From positions 22,709,408 through 22,773,407 of the forward strand of contig CM070632.1 in assembly GCA_036346255.1 (NCBI GenBank): 64,000 nt of DNA, read 5' to 3'. The notes beneath the pieces are model-generated. The model saw only the letters and a list, made by a program, of their open reading frames with translations. It was not told where the DNA came from and did not search any database. The DNA is from Ampelocalamus luodianensis. Lineage: Eukaryota > Streptophyta > Magnoliopsida > Poales > Poaceae. The translations under genes were made by a program, and so were the position numbers. Below are positions 46,349 to 59,040 of the stretch, one piece after another. Within the stretch, counting starts at the first letter, position 1. Every line of letters starts with the position of its first letter.

Positions 46349-46448
46349 AAATGATATTTCATTCTAGTGACAAAATAACATATTATTTAAAAGTTCATGA
46401 ATATATAAGCGATACAATTATTTCTATGATTGTGTTTGGGGCATATCA

Positions 46449-47036
46449 CTGACATATACGTAGCTAGGTAACAGCCTACCACGTAGATAATTATGTCGAT
46501 GAATTGGTCGGTGGTTGGGTTTAAAATCTGCATGCATGTCTGACATGTGCATTTACCGCATAAACTATAGTTAGCTTACCTTTTGTTTTCCCCTCTCCTT
46601 TTGCCTCTGTACTTTGGAGTGAGGAGCGAGAGATTAGAATCATATTAAGGAAAACCAGCGCACAAGATTCGACGAAACACGAAGCAATCTTTCGCCTCGT
46701 CGCCATCCTCGGCAACCACATGGTTCAGCGAGTAATCTATGGGTTCTTTTCACGTAACAAGGGCTAGTTTAACTAATTGACTCTGCAAGTGACTCACTTT
46801 TGAAGGTGCACAGTGGCTGTGGAGCAGCCACATTGCACATACAGTAGATGAAAAACAGCATAGGAAAAATTAACTAATACAAAGATAGAGTGCATATATG
46901 GTTATATATGCATTGGTCCTTACAGTTACGGCACCCCGGCTTCATTGCTTCGAGATCCCGTTTTAGGTGTTGTGCGTACGTGTTGAGGCCTGTTGGACCA
47001 GAGAATCTTGCGACATGATTGGTTGCACTAGCACTG
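46449..47036. other. Intergenic DNA, nothing supported
   Basis: AT-rich, with short open frames only. The last five bases (CACTG, 47032-47036) are the left target duplication of the next element. Confidence 0.45.
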
Positions 47037-50000
47037 TGAAACAACCCAAAAATTTCAAAGTTTCAAATTTTCTTGGAGTTTTTAGCTTGATTTCAATTTC
47101 TTTCCAAATTCGAAAGTACCCAAAACAAAACCGCTTTCTTCTTTTAGCATTTCCGCTTTCCTTTGTTGAAAATGGCTTTCCCAAAAAGCGCCATTGCCTC
47201 TAGCTACTCACTTCTGTGACGTGTCGTGCTGGCGGCCTCCGTCCTAGCCACCGCTTGTCGTCCTGCTTCGCGCCAAAGCCACGTTAGTGGCTGCCGCCTC
47301 CCGCACAACCTCGCCAACAACCCTCCCCCGCCATCAATGCGAGCGCCAACTCCAACCGCCGCGCGCCGTCACTGCGCCACACTCCACGCCCCCCTGCAAG
47401 CGCTCGCTGCGCCTGGCATCGCCAACGCACCCCTTCGCGCCAGTGAGACAACCTCGCCAGCGCAATGCCGCCGTACCACCACCTTTCCCCCCGCGCAACG
47501 CGAAATCCTACCCACCATCCACTTCGCTGCTACGCGTCGCATGAGCCTCGCCCGGCCACTGGTGCCATCGCCTTCCTTGGGCTATAAAAGCCCCTACAAT
47601 TCACATAATCTTCTTCATCCACACTCACTGAACCTCAGCATCACTTCCTTTCTCCTCCCGCTTCGGCCATTCTCCCCAATTTCATTGCCGCCTCCTTTCT
47701 TCTCCGGTGAGCCTGAACAGCAATTCGCCACCACCTTCTCGCCCTTCACCTCCCAACCCCGTCACCACCACTGCCTCAACACCCCGAAACCTTTCCCCCA
47801 ACCTTTCTGCCCCTATCCTCGCTGCCACCTCACCGGCATCGTCCTCCACCACAGCGCCATCAATGGTTCACGTAGCTAGGACACATCAGTACATCCCACA
47901 TGTCACCGCTACCACCCTCGAATTCCCCTTCACTCACTGATGCTCAAACCCTGGCCAATTTGGTCGGAGCACCATCGAATCGCCACCGCCTTCTTCCTTT
48001 GCTCAGGCCAAGTGCCACCACCACCGCCACCCCATATTTGAGCCACTAAGGCCCAAGTAAAACCAAAAAAGGGTTGCTCAGGCCACCGTGGTGCTTGTCG
48101 CACCACCCGGTGCCACTACTCACCGTCGGAGCCGTCGGTAGCGCCATCGGCTTCCTATTTCCCGGCTCGAGTGCCCTGGAGCACGCACTGGCTCGAAGTC
48201 GTACATAGCTCCAGCTACAATAGGTCTTTAAGGCCTAGCCCAGTGGGCCTATAGCCCACCTAGGTGTTGGGCTTAGCCCAACATTGTACAAATACTATTC
48301 ATCATCCAACCCAACACTATTCCAACCCAGTCTGATACTGTTCATAACCCTAACCTGACATGAACAGTACAAAACCGACACTATTAATAAGGCTCAGTAC
48401 TATTCACCTAAACCGAATTTTGACATAATATGCATGTTTCAACCGTTCCGAACCCGTGAATCCCATTTTCAACTCTGTTCAGCTCGATCAAACACCCAAT
48501 AAATCCTATTCACCACACTACTTTTCTCTTTTGTTTCTTTTCTGAATTTTATTTTACTTACATGTTGTTCCAAGTTCGTTTCTTGTTGAGTCCAAATATT
48601 TTATTTGGATTATTTTCTTTTGCGTTAGGTTCTGACTTCGACGACCAAGCTCCAAAGGACACCGGACAAGACATATGAGAAGCAGGAAATTTTGAGGACT
48701 TTGAGCAAGGAGGCAAGTTGCATTTATTTGATCATTTTGAGCCTATATGTCATGTACTTATACTATTAATTTCAATATTGTATTTATGCCAAATATTTTA
48801 ATATCGTAATAATACTTTTGAATGTCATGATAGTTGGATATATCCTATCACCCCACATACAAGCCCACCTATTCTTTGTAGGCTATATTCATCCTAACAA
48901 GTTTAAGTTACATAAAATGATATCAAATGTTCGGCAATATCACATAAATCTTTTCTAAATAATGATAAGGAAGATTGGCCAGTCGCCAATAGGTTTTGGT
49001 GGAGAGTTGAGGGTTGAGACCAGAAGGATGTACAACCCAATATATTTGAGAAAAGTGAGTCAAAGGTGAGATCAAGTGGTGGGCGGCCAAGAGTTGGTAA
49101 ATGGTTCATCACCTCACTAGATGACAAGTAAGGACTAAAACCTTGTGCCAAATAACAGACACAGGAATTACTCAACCATGAGTTTGATTTATCCAACTTG
49201 GCTTAGTACATTGCTCTTCCAATTGACTATCTATAAGATGTCAACCACTCTTGTGTGACAGAGCAACTGCGCAATGGGGGTGAGTTAGAGTGGGCTAGTT
49301 AGGGCCCTTACTAAACTACACAACGGTATGGACTAGTCACCATCGGACTGCGCACTCCACCATTGGTCGGTGGTTTCTCGATGGCTGTATTGACCTTAAA
49401 CCTACCGGGTAGAGACTAGAAAGGTTGAACAGTGAAAAAGCTATGTTATCTAGACCTAGTCACACGCTATCGTATTGCGTGTATATAGTTTGATAGTATG
49501 AGTTTGATGTATCTTGTGGGTAAAGTTAGGCAACTCTACATAGTATAAACAATGTTATTCGGATACATCGTGCTTCCGGTTAATGAAGCTGTCTTCATGG
49601 ATGATTCCAAGATATGAGGCATAAGTAGAGTTTTACAGATGTTAAGTTGGTAATTGCAGATGTTGAAAACCCCTGGTGTTATACTTAATATTGTTTTACT
49701 GCTTTAAATGTTGTACTGCTTTCAACTCAATTATATTGCATTCCACATACACCTATTATGGTAAAACTACTCCATTCCTTTGATAATTCGGGCAAGTAGT
49801 TAATTAGAGTTTCCCATGCAACTTGTTGTTTTAATCATACTTGCTAAACATCATCAGAAGAACCCTGGGAGGAGGTAGCTGATCTTTTTGAACAAGAGGA
49901 GCCACTGGATGGTAACAACTACTGGTATTAGGTCTCGACCGCGCCCAAGCGTGCCTGTGGTTCTCGTATGCTTTTGTGATGTAATGTATTATATTTGGGC

Positions 50001-50172
50001 TTGGATGCCCGCGCCCGTGCCCAAACTAACTGTTAAGCCCTAGCTGTTGTAATAAAAGTTTGCCCCTCTTTTTGTAAACGTGAGCTAGCTTGTGAAGCTA
50101 CTTCTTACTTTGCAACTGCAAATCCTGGGAGGTTGCGAAGACTTTAGCGATATCAGAAATGGGGTCATTACA
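47037..50172 (+). repeat. 5' LTR
   Basis: A 3136-bp LTR with a TATA box at 47583 (TATAAAAG), C-rich leader sequence and the shared motif ATCTTGTGGGTAAAG at about 49511, but with the palindromes degraded (CTCTACATAG, GTTATTCGGATAC). Confidence 0.88.
47583..47590 (+). promoter_or_regulatory. LTR core promoter TATA box
   Basis: TATAAAAG in GGGCTATAAAAGCCCC. The identical core occurs at 54841 in the 3' LTR. Function is inferred. Confidence 0.5.
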
Positions 50173-50176
50173 AGAG

Positions 50177-50190
50177 TGGTATTAGAGCCC
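50177..50190 (+). other. Primer-binding site, initiator-Met tRNA
   Basis: TGGTATTAGAGCCC lies four bases after the LTR end and differs from the usual iMet complement by a single C-to-T change. Confidence 0.82.
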
Positions 50191-50397
50191 GACTTGACCA
50201 TAGATTGAGAACTTAGGTTGGTTATAGAATTTAGGAAATGAAGATCTTCAAAAATTCTAATTAAAAAACTACAAAAGGGTTTCGAAAACAAAATGTAAGT
50301 AATAAATGTTGTCTTGCTACCTTATCTTAACCTTAAATTTCGAAAACCAGATTTGCCTTTGCAAAAGCTTTATCTCCTCTTAACTATTTTCAATGTT

Positions 50398-51060
50398 TCG
50401 CATGACAGAAAGAAGATGCCAAACAACTATTCAAACCCTGCACAACTAAGAGGATGGGCCGCTAGGCTATGGAGAATGCAACAATTTATGGGTGCAATTG
50501 TTTGGCAATTACCTATTTTCCACACTGGGGAACAAAGGATCCATGGAAGACGTTACCAGTGGAAGGCCTAGGTGACCTTGATCCCATTGACTTACAGACC
50601 CTATGTTAAATGTCAGTTTGTGGGTTATCGTATCAAGGAAAAGGATGCCATACAAGATGCAAAGACTAGCAGTTCTGCATCTCCGCCAACACTATGATAT
50701 GGAGTTTGAAGATTCTAAATTCCAACTTATACCACAAGAAGGACATGATGGGCATAGTGTCCTTGTCCCCAAACCTGAAGAAGACGAAGATCGGCGATTA
50801 CATGAAGCCGCTACCCATATTGTCTCTCAAGAAGCCCCTTTATGCAAGAACCCTATGCGAATATCAGACAATGCATTGAGAGCTCTATCTATCGAGAGCT
50901 CTATTTGGTGATTATTAACATGATACTAAAAGTCAACCGGACTCCACCCATCATGCAAGCCAATAGAGGAGGAACGTTGTAGCCTAGAGGCCAGCTCAGG
51001 AAGCTAGGACAATTTTCAGGAGGAGGACGAACAACACCAGCACCAATACAAAGGCAAGAT
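50398..51060 (+). pseudogene. Degenerate gag region
   Basis: Broken frames at 50314-50571 and 50603-50911 lie where gag should be. They show weak similarity to gag in composition (RRLHEAATHIVSQEAP) but no knuckle or capsid motif that I can defend. The assignment rests on position between primer site and protease. Confidence 0.4.
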
Positions 51061-54000
51061 TAATCACGTCACCACCAAAGAAGCAGCCGAGGCCATCAAT
51101 GTTATTGTTGGTATGTTTCTACTTCATGCAAGATCAGATTTAGTTCTATTTGATCCAGGAGCTACCTATTTCGTTCTTTCTTTGGATTTTGCTATGGAGA
51201 GTTGTGTGCCTTTCATTTCTTTGCCACATCCCTATGTGTTTCAAACTTAGTGGCTAAACCTAGAAATCCAAGGGGTCAGGTTCACAATAGAATTGCTATT
51301 ATTGGAGATGAAAGGGACAGTGCTATTTCAGAGGCCACCATACGAGTGTCCGTGGTTGAGGAATATCCAGATATATTTCCTGAGGAACTGCCGAGAAGAC
51401 CTCCAAATAGAGGAATTGAACTTGCCATAGAAATAATTCCTGAAACCAAGCCTGTGACGAAACCATAATACAGAATGTCAGCTAGTGAACTAAAAGAGCT
51501 CAAGAAGCAGTTGGATGAATTGGCAGAAAAATACTTCATTCGACCTAGTGTCTCACCTTGGTTCACACCGGTATTGTTTGCTAAAAAGAAAGATAGAAGT
51601 TTGAGAATGTGTGTAGACTACAGAGCCTTGAATGCAGTAACTATTAGAAACAAATATCATCTGCCAAGAATTGATGATTTATTTGATCAGCTAAAGGTAT
51701 TCTAAAAAATTGATCTCCGGTGAAGATATCATCAGCTCAAGATTCGAGAACAAGACAGAGAAAATACTACTTTTACTACAAGATATGCATTATTTGAATT
51801 CACAATGTACCTTTTGGTTTAACCAATGCACTAGCTTATTTCATGAACCTGATGAATCAAGTTTATATGGAACATCTAGACTAGTTTGCCATGGTATTTG
51901 TGGATGATATATTGATATACTCTAAGAGTGAAGAAGAACACAAGTAACCTCTACACTTAGCTTTAGCCAAATTGAGAAATCATCAATCATATGCAAAATT
52001 TTCAAAATGTAAATTTTGGATAAAAGAAGTTTCATTCTTGGGACATATTATCACAGAAGAAGGAGTAAAAGTCAGCCCAGAAAAGGTCAGAGCAGTACAA
52101 GAATGGAGACAGCCAAAGACAGTAATAGAAATTAGAAGTTTCTTAGGTTTGGCAGGATATTATCGCAGATTCATAGAAAATTTCTCAAAGATTGCTCGCC
52201 TACTTACTCAACTTCTCAAAAAAGACAATCCATTCAAATGGACGGATAAATGTGAAGAAAATTTCCAAGAATTGAAAGTCAGACTGACCACTACTCCAAT
52301 ACTCATACTTCCAACGCTGAAAAAGCTAGACTTCCAAATTTATTGTGATGCTTCAAAGCAAGAGTTAGGTTGTGTGCTAATGCAAGATGGAAAAGTTATA
52401 GCATATGTACCAAGACAATTGAGACCACATGAAGAAAACTATCCTACAAATGATCTAGAATTAGCAGTAGTAGTTCATTCTTTGAAAATTTGGAGACAAT
52501 ATCTGCTAGGAAATCATTGTGAGGTATTTTCTAACCATAAGAGCCTAAAGTATATCTTCACTCAACCAGATCTGAATCTAAGACAAAGGAGGGGGTTAGA
52601 ATTAATTAAGGATTATGATCTTAATATTCAATATCATCCGGGAAAAACAAATGTTGTGGCAGATGCACTTAGCAGAAAAGCATATCATAGTTTAAATGCA
52701 ATACAGGAATGCCAGTTTCAGCTACAGATGGAAATGCAGTAATTGAACTTGAGGATAGTTGAACAAGGGTCAATATCAGCTTTGGAAATACAACCAAATC
52801 TAATTGAACAAGTCAAGCAAGCACAACAGGAAGATCGGGAACTTCAACAATTCATAAGAGATAGTCAAGATAAAAATCCAGTAGAATTCAGGAAAGATGA
52901 ACAAGGAATAATACGATTTCGAGACCGTCTGTGTATACCAAACAAGAAGGAACTAAAAGAATTGATTCTACAAGAAGCTCACTCATCCGAATTCTCAATA
53001 CATCCAGGAGGAACAAAGATGCATAAAGACTAAAAGAAAAGATTTTGGTGGAAAAACATGAAGATAGAGATAGCTGAATACATAGCTGAGTGTGATATAT
53101 GTTAGAAGATTAAGATAGATCGTCAAAAACCTACAGGATTATTACAATCGTTGCCATTTCCATATTCGAAGTGGGAAGAAATAGGCATGGACTTCGTTAT
53201 GGGGTTACCAAACACACAAAGAGGATATATGCAATATGGGTGATAGTAGACCGATTAACAAAAGTGGCATATTTTATTCCAATTCGGCAGACTTATGGGA
53301 AAAATAAGTTGGCAAAATTATACTTAACCAAGATAGTGTCAATGCACGGAATTCCAAAAAGAATAGTTTTAGATTGGGGAGCACAATTCACATCTGAATT
53401 CTGGAAGAAATTACACGAAGCAATGAAAACAGATTTGGCATTCAGCATAGCTTACCATCCACAAATTGGGGGACAAACAGGGTGAATAAATCAGATATTA
53501 GAAGACATGTTGAGAGCATGTGCATTAGTCTATGGAGCAACTTGGGATGTTTACCATCTGTAGAGTTTTCTCACAATAACAGTTACAAGGCTAGTATCAA
53601 AATGATACTTTTTGAAGCTCTATATGGCAGAGAATGTAGAACACCTTTGAACTAGACAAACATTGGAGAAAGACAATTACTAGGCCCTCAAATTGTACAA
53701 GACTCAGAAAATCAAGTCAGGATTATAAGAGACAAAATGAGAATTGCTCAAGGCCGTCAAAAGGAATATGCAGACAAACGCAGAAAAGATATGAGTTTTG
53801 AAAAAGGAGATTTTGTGTATTTAAAAGTCACACCATTCAAAACAGTATGAAGATTTCAAGTTAAGAGAAAATTAGTCCCAAGATACATTGGTCCATACAA
53901 AGTTCTAAGAAGAGTGGGAGAAGTAGCATACAAGTTACATCTAACACCAAATTTGACTGGCATACATGATGTGTTTCATGTATCTAAACTCCGAAAGTGC

Positions 54001-54250
54001 TTAAGACATCCTATAGAACAAGTACTGCTTGAAGAAACAAAACTATAGAATGACTTGACTTATGAGGAAGAACATGTACAAATACTTGACACCACAGAAA
54101 GACAGTTCAGGAGAAAAAAATATTAGATTTTGCAAGGTTCTATGAAAGAATCATACAGTTGAAGAAGCAACATGGGAAAAGGAAGCAAAAATGCAACGAG
54201 ATTTCCCCAACCTATTCCCTGGTTTTGAGTGAATCTCAAGGTCGAGATTC
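51061..54250 (+). pseudogene. Ty3/gypsy pol pseudogene
   Basis: Remnants occur in order. Protease: INHVTTKEAAEA leads to LVLFDPGATY, where DPGA replaces the catalytic DSGA. Reverse transcriptase: ELKKQLDELAEKYFIRPSVS and RMCVDYRALNAVT (51475-51705), then VFVDD near 51893. RT end and RNase H: 51972-52742 (FLGLAGYYRRFI, YCDASKQELGCVL, then SNHKSLKYIF with Asn for the usual Asp). Integrase: HHCC finger and GMDFVMGLP (52950-53485); LDWGAQFT replaces SDRGTQFT and a stop occupies the catalytic Glu position. The C-terminal part (YIGPYKVLRRVGEVAYKL, then VFHVSKLRK) is near 53880-54000. Several stops and frameshifts prevent expression. Confidence 0.9.
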
Positions 54251-54268
54251 TTATTAAGCGGGGGTAGG
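54231..54268 (+). other. Pre-PPT hairpin and polypurine tract
   Basis: GAATCTC (54231-54237) and GAGATTC (54244-54250) pair around a six-base loop. TTATTAAGCGGGGGTAGG follows, then the truncated 3' LTR begins. Confidence 0.65.
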
Positions 54269-57200
54269 TTTTCTTGGAGTTTTGGCTTGATTTTGATTTC
54301 TCTCCCAATTCAGAAGTTCCCAAAACAAAACCACTTTCTCTTTTGGCATTTCCGCTTTCCTCTGTTGAAAATGGCTTTCCCAAAAACTGCCATCGCCTTA
54401 GCTCACTTCTGACCCGTGTCATGCCGGCAGCCTTCATCCCATCCACTGCTCGTCGCCCCACTTCGCTCCCAAGCCCGTGTCATGCCGGCAGCCTTCATCC
54501 CATCCACTGCTCGTCGCCCCACTTCGCTCCCAAGCCACACTAGTAACTGCCACCTCCCGCGACACCTTTTCAACAGCCCTCCCTCGCCATCAATGCAAGC
54601 GCCAGCTCTAACCGCCATGTGCCATCACCACGCCACACTCCATGGACCCCTACACGTGCTCACCGTGCCTGGCCTCACCAATGCACCCCTTCACGCCAGT
54701 GAGACAACTTCGCCACTGCAGCACCGCTGTACCACCACCTTTCTCCCTGCGGAACGCGAAATCCGCCCCACCGTCCACCTTGTTTTGCAACGCGTCGCAC
54801 GAGCCTCACCCAGCCATTGGTGCCACCGCATTCCCTGGGCTATAAAAGCCCCTCCAATTCACATAATCTTCTTCATCTACACCCACTAAACCTCAGCATC
54901 ACTTCCTTTCTCCTCCCATCTTTGGCCATTCTCCCCAATTTCGCCACCACCTCCTTTCTTCTTCGGTGAGCCCGAACAGCAATTCGTCACCACCTTCTCG
55001 CCCTTCACCTCTCAACCCTGTCACCACCACTGCCTCCCCACCACGAACCTTTCCCCCAACCTCTCCATCCCTATCCCCGCCACCACCTCACCGGCACCGT
55101 TCTCCACTACCGTGCCGCCCACGGTTCATGTGACTAGGATGCCTCAGTGCATACCACACCTGACTGCTACCCACCACGAAACACCCTTCTCTCATTGGTG
55201 CTCAAGCCCTAGCTAATTTTGTCAAAGCACCACCGAATCACCGCTGCCTTCTTCCTCTGCACCGATCAAGTACCACCACCGTCGCCATCTCTGAGCCACT
55301 TTGGCCCAAGAGAAACCCAAAAACGGGTTGCTCAAGCCACTGTGGTGCTCACCGCACCACCTGGTGCCGCCACTCACCGCCGGAGCCGCCGGTAGTGCCG
55401 TCGGCTTCCTCATTCCTAGCTCGGGTGCCCTAGAGCGCGCACCAGCTCGAAGCCATGCGTAGCTCTAGTTGCAATGGGCCTGTAGCCCACCTAGGTGTTG
55501 GGCTTAGCCCAACACTGTACAAACACTATTCATGATCCAACCCAACACTGTTCTAACCCAGCCCGATACTGTTCATAACCCTAACTCAACATGAACAGTA
55601 CAAAACCAACACTATTCATCACACCTAGTACTATTCACCTGAACCTAATTTCGACATAATATATCCATTTTGACCCGTTCTAAGCCCATGAATCCCATTT
55701 TTAACTCTGTTCAACCCGATCAAACACCCAATAAATCCTATTTCACCACACTACTTTTCTCTTTTGTTTCTTTTCCAAATTTTATTTTACTTGCATGTTG
55801 TTCCCAGCTCATTCCTTGTTGAGCCCAGATATTTTATTTGAATTATTTTCTTTTGAGTTAGGTTCCAACTTCGACAACCAAGCTTCGGAGGATGCCGGAC
55901 GAGGCGGCAATTTGCATTCATTTGATCATTTTGAGCCTATATTTTAAGTACTTATACTATTAATTTCAATATTGTATTTATGCTGAATATTTTAATATCA
56001 CAATAATACTTTTGAATGCCATGATAGTTTGATATATCCTATTACTCCACATACAAACCCACCTATTCTTTATAGGCCATATTCACCCTGGCAAGTTTAA
56101 GTTACATAAAATGATAGCAAATGTTCGGCAAAATAACACAAATCTTTTCTAAATACCGATAAGGAAGATTGGCTAATTGCCAATAGGTTTTGGTAGAGAG
56201 TTGAGAGTTGAGACCAGAAAGATGGACAACCCAATATACTTGAGAAAAGTGAGTCAAAGGTGAGATTAAGAGGTGGATGGCCACGAGTTGGTAAATAGTC
56301 CATCGCCTCACTAGATGACAAGGACTAAAACCTTGTGCCAAATAACAGACACATAAATCGCTCAACCACGGGTTTGGTTTATCTAACTTGGCTTAGTACA
56401 TTGCTCTTTCGATTGAATATCTACAGGATGTCATTGCAGTTGTGTGATAGGAAAGCCGCAGAATGGGAGTGAGTCAGGAGTGAGCCGGTTAGGGCACTCG
56501 CTGAACTACACAACGGTATGGACCAGTTACCATCGGACCGCGCACTCCACCATTAGCTGGTGGTTTCCCGATGGCTGTATTGACCTTGAACCTACTTGGT
56601 AGAGACTAGAAAGCTTGAGCAGTGAAAAAGCTATGTTATCTCGACTCAGTCATAAGCTATCGTATTGCGTGTATGTAGATTGACAGTATGAGTTTGAGGT
56701 ATCTTGTGGGTAAAGTTAGGCAACTCTACAGAATATAAACAATGGTATTCGGATACGTCGTGCTTCCGGTTAATGATGTTGTCTTCATAGGTGATTCCAA
56801 ATTTCCAATATATGAGGCATAAATAGAGTTTTACAGATGTTAAGTTGGTAATTGCAGATATTGAAAACCCCCGATGTTATACTTAATATTGTTTTACTGC
56901 TTTAAATGCTATACTACTTTCAACTCAATTATATTGCATTCCACATACACATGTTATGGTAAAACTACTCCATTCCTTTGATAATCTTGGCAAGTAGTTA
57001 ATTAGAATTTTCGGTGCAACTTGTTGAGTACGGTTGTACTCATACTTGCTAAATATCATCAAAAGAACAGTCGGAGGAGGTAGCTGATCTTTTTGAATAG
57101 GAGGAGCCACTGGATGGTGACAACTACTGGTATTAGGTCTCGACTACGCCCAAGTGTGCCTGTGGTTCTCGTGTGTTTTTGTGTTGTAATGTATTATATT

Positions 57201-57376
57201 TGGGCTTAGATGCCCACACCCGTGTCCAAACTGGCTGTTAAGCCTAAGTTGTTGTAATAAAGGTTTGCCCCTCTTTTTGTAAACGTGAGCTAGCTTGTGA
57301 AGCTACTTCTTACTTTGCAACTGCACATCCTGGATGGTTGCGGAGACTTTAACGATCTCAGAAATGGGTCGTTACA
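54269..57376 (+). repeat. 3' LTR, missing its first bases
   Basis: It joins the purine tract at TTTTCTTGGAG, which corresponds to about base 30 of the 5' LTR, so the TG terminus is gone. The rest is colinear to the GTTACA end, with a TATA box at 54841 and one 61-bp internal duplication absent from the 5' LTR. Confidence 0.85.
54413..54534. repeat. Perfect 61-bp tandem duplication in the 3' LTR
   Basis: CCCGTGTCATGCCGGCAGCC and the next 41 bases at 54413-54473 repeat without change at 54474-54534. The 5' LTR has one diverged copy at about 47221-47280. The duplication is therefore more recent than insertion of the element. Confidence 0.93.
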
Positions 57377-57609
57377 CACTGCTCCTTCCACTTGCATATA
57401 TGCAACATAATTAGCCTGGACATACTTATGTACCCTGTCAACAATGCAAACAGGTCTTCTCATCTTAATCCAATTTTCTTAGCGTGCATGCATGCATGAT
57501 TGTCTAGCTAGCCTGTCCGAGTTGAATGATAAAAGCTTAGGCACATGCACGGACGCATGGTGAGCACAACTAAGCTAGATGTGCATGCTGATATGTGCAT
57601 TATTTATGG

Positions 57610-59040
57610 GTAATTTTGAATCATGCTTGCTTCAATTGTACTTTCGATCTATACCACTGTTTTTTTTGGCTAATTTGGTCCATGCCACTGCTTCGCAAAA
57701 TTTGTTTAGAAAATGCCACTGCCATTACCTTTGTCGCTCACAGTGTTAGGTCAAAGGGTTTGACGAGGACTCTCTGTCTAAAACATGTCAATTTCCCCAA
57801 ACTACCCTTGAGTAAAGATGCCACCATATCCCCAATCCTAACAGCGTCGGCAAGGTGGCACGCCGCGCAGTGCATGCACGTTGCGGCACGGCCGAGGGCA
57901 AGGACGGAGTCATGCATGTGGTGTGGTGGTGGTGCAGCGGCAAAGAGGGGGAGAAAGCAGAGGCGAAGGCGGCGTGGTGAGGCGACGACTCGGCGACGCG
58001 AGAGGCAGAGAGCATAGTCAAAACCGAGGCGGCGCTGGCCAGCAACAAGGTGGTGATATCAAGGCCGAGATGGCACCGAGGCGAGCCGAAGGCATCGACA
58101 GTGGCACATGGGGAGCGGCGTCGGCTGGAGGCAGCCGAGGACGGCCTGTGACGATGCCGAGGCAGCGCGACGTCGATAAAGGCGGCATCGTGAGTGCCGA
58201 GGAAGAGCGGCGCAGTGCACACGGGCGCCAGTGGAGTAGTGGAGCACGGCGACACGGTGGCATGGCGGCAGCGGCCCGGGTGGCACGGCGCAAGCAGCGC
58301 GACGGCGGCGGAGGCGACGTCATGAGCGCCGTGGAAGAGCGGCGCGGCGCAGACGGGCGCCAGCAGCGAAGTGGAGCAAGGCAACACGATGGCATGGCCG
58401 CAGCGAAGACCGAGGGCCCAGCGGCGCGGGCGGCGCGTGCGGCACGACGCAAGCAACGCGGTGGTGGTCGAGAGGGAGAGAGAGAAAGGCAAGAGGCAAG
58501 GCCGAGAGCGTAGGCGAGGTGGCCGGGGAGGTGGTGGTCGAGGAAGGAGCACACGACAGCGGCGTAGGCAGGGGCGCGGCGACTGGCGCGATGGCCCGGC
58601 GCGGCGGCAGTGGAGCTGGCTGGCCTGGCCAGAGGAAGAAGAGGGGAGGAGCAGGGGTGCCAGTCGGCTGGTAGAGGAAGAAAGGCAGAGGGAGGATTTG
58701 GTTGAGAGAAAGAGAGGAGGGAGAGGAAGGAAGGAAGGGGAAAGAGAGAAAGGCGGAGAAAAAGGAAAGGAGGAAAAAGAAATAAAAGAAGCACATATGG
58801 CCACAATGGCATTTCTCAAAACCTCTGGGATTGAAGTGGTATTTTCATAATTATTGAAAGGGTATCACTGGTCATTTATCCTAGTCAAACACTTTGACCT
58901 GACATCATGATGTCAGATGATAATAGTAGTGGTATTTTTTGAACAAATTTTGCGAAAGAGTGGTATAGGAAGAATAAACCAAAAAAACAATAGTATTGAC
59001 CGAAAGTGCAAATGAAGCCGGGCACGAAACGTGAAACGAA
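57610..59040. mobile_element. Long-TIR Mutator-like element with GC-rich cargo
   Basis: The left end region (GCTTCAATTGTACTTTCGAT onward) and the inverted right end (GGCTTCATTTGCACTTTCGG) match over more than 130 bp, including CTTCGCAAAATTTG and GGTCAAA...TTTGAC. The outer limits are approximate because no 9-bp duplication could be matched. The interior 57840-58790 is very GC-rich with overlapping open frames on both strands, the longest 343 codons on the minus strand. No transposase is present. The cargo may be host-derived. Confidence 0.65.
58190..58440. repeat. Tandem duplication inside the GC-rich cargo
   Basis: A segment of about 132 bp starting GAAGAGCGGCGCAGTGCACA near 58202 is repeated from about 58336 (GAAGAGCGGCGCGGCGCAGA) with scattered changes. 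It produces the duplicated peptide APVCAAPLF / APVCTAPLF in the minus-strand frame. Confidence 0.7.

Larger units (their letters stand above)
43700..46448 (-). mobile_element. Minus-strand LTR-like element, interrupted by a hAT-like insertion
   Basis: Sequence from about 43730 to 44866 and 46046 to 46440 aligns colinearly with 62455-64000. Shared segments include ATTACCACTAGA, GTGTCTCAAGG and AACACTATGTT(T/C)TCTAACA. On the minus strand a plausible start is TGATATGCCCC at 46448. The AT-rich, non-coding content fits an LTR, possibly copia-type, but no primer site, coding region or target duplication was found and the left end is approximate. The frame at 43855-44112 lies inside it and is not regarded as a gene. 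Confidence 0.55.
47037..57376 (+). mobile_element. Full-length but decayed Ty3/gypsy retrotransposon
   Basis: The 5' LTR starts TGAAACAACCC at 47037 and ends GTCATTACA at 50172. The 3' LTR ends GTCGTTACA at 57376. CACTG lies on both sides (47032-47036 and 57377-57381), a perfect 5-bp duplication. In between are a primer site (50177), degenerate gag, a recognisable protease-RT-RNase H-integrase order diagnostic of Ty3/gypsy, a pre-PPT hairpin and a purine tract. Many stops and frame changes make it inactive. The 3' LTR lacks about its first 30 bp. Confidence 0.92.

Noticed and set aside
57788..58819. 343-codon minus-strand ORF as a real gene
   Set aside because: Spans Mutator cargo with an internal duplication and runs into TIR sequence. 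The opposite strand is equally open. Kept only as part of the element.
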